The notes under the pieces were generated by a model. The model worked only from the letters and a program-made list of their open reading frames with translations. It searched no databases and was not told the DNA's origin. Below, in pieces: positions 9,014 to 16,632 of a stretch of DNA of 32,568 bases. The DNA is from Gulosibacter hominis (lineage in GTDB: Bacteria > Actinomycetota > Actinomycetes > Actinomycetales > Microbacteriaceae): contig NZ_CAJGWQ010000020.1 of NCBI RefSeq assembly GCF_904842695.1, positions 1 through 32,568 on the forward strand, read 5' to 3'. Within the stretch, counting starts at the first letter, position 1. The number at the start of each line of letters is the position of its first letter. Position numbers and translations under genes: made by a program.

Positions 9014-9487
9014 TTAGAACGGTTTGCCCGCATCCGACAGCTCAGCCGTCTGCGCACCGATGTCGGCAAATCCGACTGCCGAATCGCTGGCAGGCGTAGT
9101 GATGTCGCTGTCTGCTTCTTCACGCTGCCGCGCGTTGCTGCTCACGGTAGCGGTGGCAAACGAAAGGTCGGGGCCGACGTGATTCGCGAGGATCTCGATG
9201 CGCTTGCCGTTGCTGTTGTCTTCGCGCTGAAACTCACTAATTTGCAGCCGCCCCTGCACCATGACCCGGTGCCCCTTGGCGAGGCTCGCCTTGACATTGG
9301 TGGCGAGATTACGGAAACAGGTGATGGTGTACCAGTTGGTGTGCTGGTCTTCCCACTTACCCTCTTCGTTGCGCCGACGCCGTGAAGAGGCGAGTCGAAA
9401 AGTGGTGATGGTGAGATCACCGTTATCGCTGTGTTTGTGTTCGGGATCGGTTCCGATAACTCCGACCACTGTGATCTGATCTGACAT
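9014..9487 (-). CDS. ssb: Single-stranded DNA-binding protein
   Basis: A 157-residue SSB with an N-terminal OB fold (about 1-110): ITVVGVIGTDPE, TFRLASSRRR, WYTITCFRNLATNV, KGHRVMVQGRL. The C-terminal tail is disordered and ends in Pro-Phe (AGKPF) like other SSBs, but the tip has a Lys and only one nearby Asp instead of the usual run of acidic residues, so partner binding may be weaker. This suggests a second, non-essential SSB paralogue instead of the rpsF/rpsR-linked housekeeping copy. Start ATG 9487 has GGAG a few bases upstream. Confidence 0.9.
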   Translation of the reverse strand: MSDQITVVGVIGTDPEHKHSDNGDLTITTFRLASSRRRRNEEGKWEDQHTNWYTITCFRNLATNVKASLAKGHRVMVQGRLQISEFQREDNSNGKRIEILANHVGPDLSFATATVSSNARQREEADSDITTPASDSAVGFADIGAQTAELSDAGKPF

Positions 9488-9672
9488 GCAGGCTCCAATC
9501 GTGCTGGGTGTTGAGACGATCGGCGAGCCCGTGCCGTGTCGAATGTTACGAGGCTCACCGACCGTGCCCGCAGTCTCTCGCGATCATGTCCGGTCACATC
9601 GGCAGCAAGACGGTCGCTGTGGATAACCCGCTATTAACAGGCCGGTCGGTTTCACAGTGATGCGGCGCGGCA

Positions 9673-9714
9673 CTACCCCATCCACTCAGCGAACTACCCC
9701 ATCCATTCAGCGAA
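9673..9714. repeat. 21-bp tandem duplication at the end of msrA
   Basis: Two adjacent 21-bp copies (9673-9693 and 9694-9714) differ at one base. On the msrA strand each reads Phe-Ala-Glu-Trp-Met-Gly-stop, so the last six codons plus stop are repeated in frame right after the first stop. The second unit is outside the protein unless the stop is read through. Confidence 0.85.
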
Positions 9715-10218
9715 TCGGGCACGCACTTTCCGCACCTTTGGTACCGCGACGGCATTGCAGTAGCCGTTGCCGGGGTTTTTTGCGAAAAAGTCCTGGTGGT
9801 AATCCTCAGCCGGCCAAAAATCGGTGGCGTCCTCGATCGCGGTCACCACCCCACCGCCCCACAGCTCATTGGCGCGATCGATGGCGGCGGTAAATTGTTC
9901 GCGCTGCTGCGCATCCGCCGGGAACATCGCCGAACGGTACTGGGTGCCAATATCTGCGCCCTGCCGGTTGAGTTGTCGAGGGTCGTGCAGAGTGAAAAAA
10001 ATGTCGAGCACGATATCGGCGGGAATGATCGTCTCGTCGAACTCGATGCGGATCGCCTCTGCGTGACCGGTTCTGCCGGTGCACACCTGCTCATAGCTCG
10101 GTTCGGCAACCGCGCCGCCGATATAACCGGCGGTGATGGCAGTCACGCCGCGTACATTGCGGTACACGGCATCAAGACACCAAAAGCAGCCACCGGCGAG
10201 AACAAATGTTGTAGTCAT
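9694..10218 (-). CDS. msrA: Peptide-methionine (S)-S-oxide reductase
   Basis: A 174-residue repair enzyme that reduces methionine-S-sulfoxide in proteins and free Met. The catalytic motif GCFWC is at residues 9-13, followed by typical blocks GYIGG, YEQVCTGRTGHAEAI and FFTLHDPRQLNRQGADIGTQYRSA. The frame is open to 10362, but ATG 10218 is chosen because the family starts just before GCFWC, and the longer version would run through the divergent pabC start. No SD; a TACTCT -10 lies 7 nt upstream, so the mRNA is probably leaderless. The C-terminal 21 bp are tandemly duplicated. Confidence 0.93.
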   Translation of the reverse strand: MTTTFVLAGGCFWCLDAVYRNVRGVTAITAGYIGGAVAEPSYEQVCTGRTGHAEAIRIEFDETIIPADIVLDIFFTLHDPRQLNRQGADIGTQYRSAMFPADAQQREQFTAAIDRANELWGGGVVTAIEDATDFWPAEDYHQDFFAKNPGNGYCNAVAVPKVRKVRARFAEWMG

Positions 10219-10225
10219 GCGCGCA

Positions 10226-10235
10226 AGAGTACGCT
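10226..10235. promoter_or_regulatory. Overlapping divergent -10 boxes for msrA and pabC
   Basis: The 24 bp between the two start codons hold TACTCT on the minus strand (10231-10226) and TACGCT on the plus strand (10230-10235), sharing the TA at 10230-10231. Each is exactly 7 nt from its start codon. The two promoters can hardly be occupied at once, so the genes may compete for RNA polymerase. Confidence 0.55.
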
Positions 10236-10242
10236 GAATTAC

Positions 10243-11106
10243 ATGACACCTGTTCCACTGGTAGCCTTTCTTGACGGCTCGCTGCACGACGTCACCAGCA
10301 TGATGGTGCGGCCCGACGACCTCGGTATCGTGCGCGGCGACGGAGTTTTTGATGTTGCGCACGGTTACGCCGGCCGGTTTGCCAACCTGGATGCGAACCT
10401 CGAGCGACTCGCAAATTCGGCACGCGTCCTGTCACTACCAGAACCGGATGCGGCCGGGTACCGCCGCGCGGTCGCTGCGCTCACCGACGCCTGGGATTGG
10501 GATGCAGCTCCCGAAACGACACTGCGCATGGTGCTCACTCGCGGACCGGAGACTGAGAGCCCTGAAACTCGCCAGCCGAGCGCCTGGGCGATGATCTCGG
10601 CAATCAGCAAGCGGGTGGTGCAAGAACGCGAGGGCGTACGAGTGCTCGTGCTCGACCGCGGAATTGAGGCCGAAGAAACGAGCGAGCTGCCCTGGCTGCT
10701 GCCGGGTGCCAAGAGCCTGTCTTACGGCATCAATATGGCAGCAAAGCGCTGGGCGGCGGCCCACGGTGCCGATGATGCGCTGTTCGTGTCGCCCAGTGGC
10801 CGATTGCTCGAAGGGCCGACCTCTTCGCTCGTGCTCGACATCGACGGCGAGCTGGTTACCCCCACACAAGATGGGCTGCTTCGCTCGCTCACCATTCAGG
10901 CCATGATCGACGGCGCGCCAGCCGCCGGCCTCACCGCCCGATTCGATGTGCTCAACCTCGCCGACCTTGACCGGGCTCGGGGCGGCTGGCTGGTTTCTAC
11001 CGGCCGCATCCTGGCACCGATTATTGAACTCGATGGCAAGCCGTTCCCGATCTCGCCGCTGCACGACCAGCTCGCGCAGCTGCTCGAGGTGCCCGGCAGT
11101 AACTAG
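10243..11106 (+). CDS. pabC: Aminodeoxychorismate lyase / class-IV aminotransferase
   Basis: A 287-residue PLP enzyme of fold type IV. The likely reaction is 4-amino-4-deoxychorismate to p-aminobenzoate and pyruvate, for folate. Motifs: RGDGVFDV (31-38), the Schiff-base lysine Lys157 in GAKSLSYGINMAAKRWA, and the cofactor-phosphate loop LLEGPTSSL. Branched-chain or D-amino-acid aminotransferases share these motifs, so substrate is inferred from family resemblance. The frame is open upstream to 9796, but ATG 10243 begins the conserved fold (PLVAFLDG) and sits 7 nt after a TACGCT box without SD, hence leaderless. Confidence 0.82.
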   Translation: MTPVPLVAFLDGSLHDVTSMMVRPDDLGIVRGDGVFDVAHGYAGRFANLDANLERLANSARVLSLPEPDAAGYRRAVAALTDAWDWDAAPETTLRMVLTRGPETESPETRQPSAWAMISAISKRVVQEREGVRVLVLDRGIEAEETSELPWLLPGAKSLSYGINMAAKRWAAAHGADDALFVSPSGRLLEGPTSSLVLDIDGELVTPTQDGLLRSLTIQAMIDGAPAAGLTARFDVLNLADLDRARGGWLVSTGRILAPIIELDGKPFPISPLHDQLAQLLEVPGSN

Positions 11107-11173
11107 CCGCTCAAGGTAATAATAGGGCTGTGCCCGCGGCCGCTTTGTAGTCGCGGGCGCAGTTCTATCTCAG

Positions 11174-12538
11174 CTAGTCCCACGGATCAAAACCGCTACC
11201 GCCTTCGAGACTGGCAGCAAAGTCTCTTAATTGATCAGCCGACTGATTATCGGACTCGATGAAGTCTTGAAGCGCAAGGTGGAGCTGCACCGCCCCGTTC
11301 TCAACTTCCCATGCCAAGTCCTTCGTCAGCTCGTAGTGCAGTATCGTCAAGTCGTAGAGTTCATAGGCAGGTCCATATGCACCAAGCCCGATATCAGCAG
11401 AGCGCGCCACCTGGTTCCCAATCGTGCAAGTGATCGTCTCAGACGCGGCAGCACTCAGCGCAGTTTGCACCTTTGGCATGTACCTCTCGGTAATGGCATT
11501 GACTTCGCTCTCGACCATATTTACAGAGCAGTCAAGATCGTAGATTCTGTCGAGCACCAGGTCATAAGTACCTTTTTGTGTTCCAACACCAGAAATCGTC
11601 CCTGTCAGGCTTTCGCGCAGGGCCTCTTCCTCAGCTCGGATCTGCTGACTCAGCGCATCGAGTTGCTTCGATAATGATTCCACGCCCTCAGAATATTTTC
11701 CTGGCGCCCCCACGCCTGCTCTCGAGTCTCCCTTGGGTTCCGGAACGAGGCTGACTCCAAATGAGGCAGTTTCGAGGACTTTTCCGAGCACTCCTGGCAT
11801 GAAGAGGCTGACGCCCTCGGCTGCCAAGCCGAAGACGTGGAGCTGATCTTGCCACGTGGCTGTAGTTCCTTGGGCGATCGCGTTGAATGCTTGGATCGCC
11901 GTTTCGAGCGTCGCCATCACGTCTTCACGTGCCTTCTCCCAGATCGCCTTTTCGGCGGCCACAACGCCGCCGCGAACAGCGGAAATCGCCAAGCTCCCGG
12001 CGATAGCCATAGGCAGTTTCAGCAGAAACTTATCTTTGAAAGCGTCGATCGTGTTGCCTGAAAGCCCGGCGACATGCGAGCTAATCCCGTTCATGCCCAC
12101 GGCCAAGTCTTCGGATGCTACTGAGATGTTCGAGTTCGCATCCGCCACAACCGGTTCTACCGACAAGTGGCCACTCACGGTTCGGCAGCGTTCGACTATC
12201 TCATCGACTTCAGCCGGGTCAGGTAGATCAGCCCACCTACCGACAATTGAGTCAATTGTATTTCGCACCTCCGCGAAATATCCCTGAAATTCCGCGTCTT
12301 TCTGGTCGTCAAATCCAAGCACGTCCCAGCCAAAGATATTAATCATCACCGGCCCCGACCAGTCACCACCACCTTCACCATCCTGCCCGGGACGGGTCAC
12401 TTTGGAACGACTATCACCTATCACTTGATAAACGTCGCCGCGTACCTCCCATCCCCAGCCGGTCTCGGAATACATCCATGCATCAATTGCGGCGCGTTTC
12501 AGTTCCCCCACCTTCGTGGCAAATTTCTCGTATCCCAC
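11174..12538 (-). CDS. WXG-like helical protein, possible type VII secretion substrate
   Basis: A 454-residue protein with no signal peptide and no firm family assignment. It is mostly helical. Residues about 100-220 resemble the WXG/ESX-type domain of actinobacterial secreted proteins (RWADLPDPAEVDEIVERC, LSGNTIDAFKDKFLLKLP, EKAIWEKAREDVMATL). A coiled-coil-like stretch covers 283-312 and a YxxxD motif (YELYD, 392-396) precedes an acidic C-terminus ending DPWD. Trp residues cluster near the N-terminus (21, 28, 30). Start GTG 12538 has GAGGAG 5 nt upstream, inside the end of the subtilase-like gene, 2 nt away, so the pair is coupled. By eye it is less GC-rich than its neighbours, suggesting an accessory origin. 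Confidence 0.65.
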   Translation of the reverse strand: MGYEKFATKVGELKRAAIDAWMYSETGWGWEVRGDVYQVIGDSRSKVTRPGQDGEGGGDWSGPVMINIFGWDVLGFDDQKDAEFQGYFAEVRNTIDSIVGRWADLPDPAEVDEIVERCRTVSGHLSVEPVVADANSNISVASEDLAVGMNGISSHVAGLSGNTIDAFKDKFLLKLPMAIAGSLAISAVRGGVVAAEKAIWEKAREDVMATLETAIQAFNAIAQGTTATWQDQLHVFGLAAEGVSLFMPGVLGKVLETASFGVSLVPEPKGDSRAGVGAPGKYSEGVESLSKQLDALSQQIRAEEEALRESLTGTISGVGTQKGTYDLVLDRIYDLDCSVNMVESEVNAITERYMPKVQTALSAAASETITCTIGNQVARSADIGLGAYGPAYELYDLTILHYELTKDLAWEVENGAVQLHLALQDFIESDNQSADQLRDFAASLEGGSGFDPWD

Positions 12539-12540
12539 GG

Positions 12541-13956
12541 CTACTCCTCAGTGTGTTCGATTTGATGCGATGATTCAGCTGCCACTTTGCGACGCTGAGT
12601 AATTGAGTTTGAAAACGCCACCGCGCCGGCAGCGATTACCGCTGTGAGCGCCGCAACTGGCCAAAACCACCCGGCTTGTTCGTCCGATTGAGCTTGCTGG
12701 CCTTCGTCCAGTCGCGATTCAGTGGTGGGCGCCGTCTGCCATGATTCCGCGACTGCACGCTCTGGGATCCATTCGAGCGCGCCTTCAAGAACCCCAACTC
12801 CCTGGCGATAGTGGCGGGGAGAATGCAGCCCTGATGACGGAGGCTCGCCAAGGAGGATCGAACGCACTCCGGAGAGTTCGGGATCACCAAAGCGCGGGTC
12901 ACTGAAGTGGTCAAAAGCGGGCTCATCGGTAAACTCCTGTGCGTCAATTTCCAGGAGTCTGCCCGGGTCTATCGCCTCGACAGCCTGGTTGGGCCTTGGC
13001 GAATCAAGTGTGATTGGCTCAGCCGTGCTGCGTAGGAGCTGGGTGAGCTGATGGGTCGTCGCTTCCGGTGTCGCCTGTTGCAACAGTGCCAGAATGCCCG
13101 CAGTTGTGGCAGCTGCGTAAACCGAGCTCGATGCCGATTCGATGTCACCATCGGCGAGGTTGCGAACCGGTATGTCAACGCCAGGAGCGCCGAGCACTAG
13201 TCCCTCGGCGAGAGTCGATTGACTCCATAGCCGTGTCGGTGTTTCCAACGCCGCAACACCAATCGCACCAAAGTAACTGGCCGATTCAGGAGTGTTGTGT
13301 CCGCCGCGATCGCCCGCGGGAATGAGGTAGGCGTGATCGCGCAGTGCCCAATAGTCCAGTGCCCCGTTGCCCGGCTGCTGGGAGGCGAGATACTCGTCGC
13401 GCTGCACGTCATCACCAACCAGAAAAATATCGGCGCCGTCCTCATCCGCCTGCATCATGCGCGCCGCAAGATCGACACGTGCACGGTCGCAGTCAGCAGG
13501 CCAGCCTGCGCTCTCCGCATCAGCTCCGGCCGGCGGCACCTGGTAGACCAGCACCTTTGCGCGAGGTGCCACGCCGGCAATCATGCCGTCACCACCCTGC
13601 CCGACGATTGTGGTGACCGCGCCGGTCGTATACTCCGTACCTGGCGAATCTGCCGGCAGGTCGAATTGACACTGTTCCGGGAGAGGCACATACGTGGCAT
13701 CAGCACCGCGCAGATCAGGCACATCCGTAGCGAACCCCTCGCCAGCCACCGCGATCGTCACGCCTTCACCGGTGAGATCAGCATCGTGCAATTCATCAAT
13801 TCCAGATCCCTCGCCAACTGCGAAGGAGTGCTCCAGCTCGTAGGCACTGGCACCGGGCGCGGCCACAAACACAGCACCAATCACTACCGCCGCGGCAGCT
13901 GCTATGCGTTGAACTCGCGCGCGCAGCAGAGCACCTCTGTCATTGATGCCTGTCAC
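12541..13956 (-). CDS. Catalytically dead subtilase (mycosin-like) membrane protein
   Basis: A 471-residue exported protein with the architecture of a type VII mycosin: signal peptide (about 1-38, ending ASA), S8-like domain (about 55-310), a linker and a C-terminal membrane helix (429-448) with a basic then acidic tail. The fold is recognisable (GEGVTIAVAGEGF, GMIAGVAPRAKVLVYQV, AAATTAGILALL), yet the catalytic Asp aligns with Gly72, His with Tyr109, oxyanion Asn with Asp216 and Ser with Val279. It should not be a protease; a scaffold or regulatory role is inferred. Start GTG 13956 has GAGAGGGA upstream and is preferred over an in-frame TTG at 13974. It heads a two-gene operon. Confidence 0.72.
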   Translation of the reverse strand: MTGINDRGALLRARVQRIAAAAAVVIGAVFVAAPGASAYELEHSFAVGEGSGIDELHDADLTGEGVTIAVAGEGFATDVPDLRGADATYVPLPEQCQFDLPADSPGTEYTTGAVTTIVGQGGDGMIAGVAPRAKVLVYQVPPAGADAESAGWPADCDRARVDLAARMMQADEDGADIFLVGDDVQRDEYLASQQPGNGALDYWALRDHAYLIPAGDRGGHNTPESASYFGAIGVAALETPTRLWSQSTLAEGLVLGAPGVDIPVRNLADGDIESASSSVYAAATTAGILALLQQATPEATTHQLTQLLRSTAEPITLDSPRPNQAVEAIDPGRLLEIDAQEFTDEPAFDHFSDPRFGDPELSGVRSILLGEPPSSGLHSPRHYRQGVGVLEGALEWIPERAVAESWQTAPTTESRLDEGQQAQSDEQAGWFWPVAALTAVIAAGAVAFSNSITQRRKVAAESSHQIEHTEE

Positions 13957-13990
13957 GTATTCATTCCCTCTCAATACACGGATAACTCTA

Positions 13991-14026
13991 TGGTCGAGCA
14001 GCTACCCGAAATGCCTGGTTCGACCA
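13991..14026. repeat. Inverted repeat upstream of the pseudo-subtilase operon
   Basis: TGGTCGA (13991-13997) and TCGACCA (14020-14026) are exact complements separated by 22 bp. They lie 35-70 bp before the GTG start, in the likely promoter region, so they could be an operator. A chance match of this size is possible. Confidence 0.35.
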
Positions 14027-14111
14027 CAAATCAAACTTGCTAGCACCGGGTTCATCCCGGAGTGAGCAGTTAGCTAATTCTCGAGACCGATGCTGGCTAC
14101 GTCTCAGCCAT

Positions 14112-14144
14112 GAGAGCCCGCGTGAAGCGTTCACGCGGGCTCTC
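14112..14144 (-). terminator. Strong hairpin after nadE
   Basis: A perfect 15-bp GC-rich stem (GAGAGCCCGCGTGAA at 14112-14126 and its complement at 14130-14144) closes a 3-nt loop 27 bp past the nadE stop. No U-tract follows on either strand, which is common for terminator hairpins of high-GC actinobacteria. It separates nhaA-nadE from the pseudo-subtilase operon on the same strand. Confidence 0.75.
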
Positions 14145-14170
14145 GCTGTGTGCGCAAAACTGGCACCGTG

Positions 14171-14983
14171 CTAGCGCCACCACTGATCAGTGGGGGTTAC
14201 CGGTAGCTGCCGCTTGTGTCGAGTGCGCAGATAGTAGCCCTCGATTTTTGCGGCGATCTCGTCGGCGACTTCACCGCCGGTGAGATAGGTGTCGATATCG
14301 CGGTAGCTGAGCCCGAGCTCGGTTTCATCCGGCCGGCCGGGCACACCATCAAGCAGGTCGGCCGTGGGCACTTTTTCGTAGAGCCGCGCATCCGCACCGA
14401 GGTGCTGCAGCAGTTCGCGGCCCTGCTGTTTTGTCAGTCCACTCAGCGGCATCACATCCGCCGCACCATCGCCAAATTTTGTGAAAAAACCGGTGACAGC
14501 CTCAGCCGCGTGATCGCTTCCCAGCACCAGCATCCCGTGTTCACCACCGAGCGCAAATTGCGCCACCATGCGGATGCGAGCCTTAATATTGCCGCGATTA
14601 AAATCGCTCAATTGCGCTGGCGCAAACGCCTCACTCAGCCCGTCAACAGCCGCCTTAATGTTGACTGCCACCGTTTCATCCGGCCGGATGAATTGGAGCG
14701 CCAGCTGTGCATCCGCTTCGTCCACCTGCGTGCCGTGCGGCAGCCGCATCGCTACAAAGCGCGCATCCCCGCCATTGGCCCGCACCCGCTCAACCGCCAG
14801 CTGCGCTAGCCGGCCCGCCAGCGTCGAGTCTTGACCACCGGAAATTCCGAGCACGAACCCACACACTCCGGTTTTTTCGAGATAGTCGACCAAAAACTGA
14901 ACGCGACGCTCAATTTCATCGGCCGGATCGATAGTTGCCCGCACCGCGAGCGCGGTAATGATCTCTTGCTGTAGGGGACGCAT
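14171..14983 (-). CDS. nadE: NH3-dependent NAD+ synthetase
   Basis: A 270-residue cytoplasmic enzyme that amidates nicotinate adenine dinucleotide to NAD+ using ATP and ammonia. The PP-loop ATP motif SGGQDST is at 48-54, and later blocks ([41 protein letters not shown]) match the NadE of E. coli type, as does the length. No glutaminase (nitrilase) domain is present, so free ammonia is the donor. It starts 12 nt after nhaA on the same strand, without a good SD, so it is probably expressed by coupling to nhaA. A strong hairpin follows. Confidence 0.94.
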   Translation of the reverse strand: MRPLQQEIITALAVRATIDPADEIERRVQFLVDYLEKTGVCGFVLGISGGQDSTLAGRLAQLAVERVRANGGDARFVAMRLPHGTQVDEADAQLALQFIRPDETVAVNIKAAVDGLSEAFAPAQLSDFNRGNIKARIRMVAQFALGGEHGMLVLGSDHAAEAVTGFFTKFGDGAADVMPLSGLTKQQGRELLQHLGADARLYEKVPTADLLDGVPGRPDETELGLSYRDIDTYLTGGEVADEIAAKIEGYYLRTRHKRQLPVTPTDQWWR

Positions 14984-14995
14984 AGCCGGATTCTG

Positions 14996-16330
14996 TCACG
15001 CTCGGCTGACCGGTTCGTCGGTTTCGTCGGCGGCGGTTTGCGCGGCTTGCGATCGTTCGTGGGCGCGACCGCGCAGCCAGAGGAAAGTGCCGCCCAAAAT
15101 GGCAGCGAACGTGGATGCGATCAGAATTGCCGACTTCGACAGTTCGTGTTCGGGGATGCCGATCGGGAAGGCAAGTTCTGAGATGAGCAGCGACACCGTG
15201 AACCCGATACCCGCGATCATCGACACCGCGACAATATCGAGCCATTTAATGGCCGGGTCAAGGTTGATGCGCTGTACACGCGTGGTGAGGAAAACCGCCA
15301 GCGTTATACCGATGGGTTTACCGATGATGAGGCCGAGGGCGATACCCAGCACCAGCGGCGAGGTGAGGGCAGCGAAGTCCATGCCCGCAAACGAAACCCC
15401 GGCCGAGAAGAACGCGAACAGGGGCACGCAAATACCGGCTGAAAGCGGCCGGAAGCGGTGTTCGAACGTTTCAGCGAGGCTCATTTCGTCGCCGGTTTCG
15501 CCCCTGGCTGGCCGCACCGGCACCGAGAAGCCCAGCAGCACACCGGCGATGGTGGCGTGAATACCCGAGAGGTAGAACAGCGCCCACACGATGATGCCGA
15601 GCGGCAGCAGCAGAAACCATGCCGCTCCCTTGTCTTTCCGGAAGAGGTTGCGGCCGTAGTGCGCCAGCAACCAATAGCCGGCAAGCGGCACGAGCGCCGC
15701 AAAAAGGTGGCCGAGTGACAGCGCCGAGGTGTAGGCAATCGCGATAATGACGATGGCGATGAGGTCATCGACAACAGCGAGGGTGAGCAAGAAGGTGCGC
15801 AGCGCGAGCGGCAGCTTCGAGCCGACAACCGCAAGCACTGCCACTGCGAAGGCAATATCGGTGGCTGTGGGAATCGCCCAGCCGTGCGACAGTTGCGGAT
15901 CGTTACCGGCGAAAAAAATGTAGATGAGGGCGGGCACGATTACCCCGCCAGCAGCGGCCGCAATTGGCACTATCGCGCGGCTGGGTTTACGCAGGTCACC
16001 CTCGACAAATTCGCGCTTGAGCTCGAGACCCGCCAAAAAGAAAAACACTGCGAGCAGCCCGTCGGCGGCCCAGTGCCCCACCGTCATCTCGAATGACCAG
16101 TCGCCGAATTGAAAACCGGCCTTGGTGTCGCGAAGCCCCTCGTACCAGCCCGATAGTGGACTGTTGGCCAGCACAATCGCGATCACGGCGGCCACGATGA
16201 GCAGCCCACCACCGATGGTTTCTTTGCTGACGATCTGTGCGATTCGCTGCAGCTCGCTCGGCGACGAGGGCGCAAAAGCGGTTTCTTCTTGCGGGGCTGT
16301 ATCGGGTTGGGAGGCGGGTGCGTTAGTCAT
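14996..16330 (-). CDS. nhaA: Na+/H+ antiporter NhaA
   Basis: A 444-residue inner-membrane antiporter that expels Na+ (or Li+) in exchange for H+ and protects against salt and alkaline stress. Conserved motifs are GLELKREF (101-108), PTATDIAFA and the paired ion-binding aspartates in VVDDLIAIV (Asp188-Asp189). About a dozen membrane helices are evident. The chain is longer than E. coli NhaA, with an extra polar N-terminus (about 35 residues) and a charged C-terminal tail. Start ATG 16330 has GAGGAT upstream. Likely co-transcribed with nadE. Confidence 0.93.
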   Translation of the reverse strand: MTNAPASQPDTAPQEETAFAPSSPSELQRIAQIVSKETIGGGLLIVAAVIAIVLANSPLSGWYEGLRDTKAGFQFGDWSFEMTVGHWAADGLLAVFFFLAGLELKREFVEGDLRKPSRAIVPIAAAAGGVIVPALIYIFFAGNDPQLSHGWAIPTATDIAFAVAVLAVVGSKLPLALRTFLLTLAVVDDLIAIVIIAIAYTSALSLGHLFAALVPLAGYWLLAHYGRNLFRKDKGAAWFLLLPLGIIVWALFYLSGIHATIAGVLLGFSVPVRPARGETGDEMSLAETFEHRFRPLSAGICVPLFAFFSAGVSFAGMDFAALTSPLVLGIALGLIIGKPIGITLAVFLTTRVQRINLDPAIKWLDIVAVSMIAGIGFTVSLLISELAFPIGIPEHELSKSAILIASTFAAILGGTFLWLRGRAHERSQAAQTAADETDEPVSRA

Positions 16331-16489
16331 CGAGATCCTCAGAGCGTTTCGCGAACAATGCCATCCATTCCGGCAGTCACGCCGATGAATGCGCCGACCA
16401 GACTTCCCGGCTCACCGCGAATCACCTTAACGGCTGGGGGCTTGCGACCGCCACACCCGGCGCGTTTACCCCAGCACCGCCATTGACAG

Positions 16490-16562
<73 letters not shown>

Positions 16563-16619
16563 GAATGCTTCCAGCGTACCGGCACCAGCAACACCGTGAG
16601 GATGCACTTTGGCGGTGGC

Positions 16620-16625
16620 TACCAT
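16620..16625 (+). promoter_or_regulatory. Leaderless -10 box of orn
   Basis: TACCAT ends 7 nt before ATG 16633, with a weak -35 (GTGAGG, 16596-16601) 18 nt upstream. No SD is present, so translation probably begins at the 5' end of the mRNA. Confidence 0.5.
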
Positions 16626-16632
16626 TGGATGC

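Noticed and set aside
9796-10242. N-terminal extension of pabC to 9796
   Set aside because: It runs antisense through msrA; the conserved fold starts at 10243 next to a leaderless -10.
13090-13140. Ser278 (or 276/277) as catalytic Ser of the subtilase-like protein
   Set aside because: In the alignment anchored on the following AAxxxAGxxALL helix the nucleophile position is Val279, and the Asp, His and Asn positions are lost as well.
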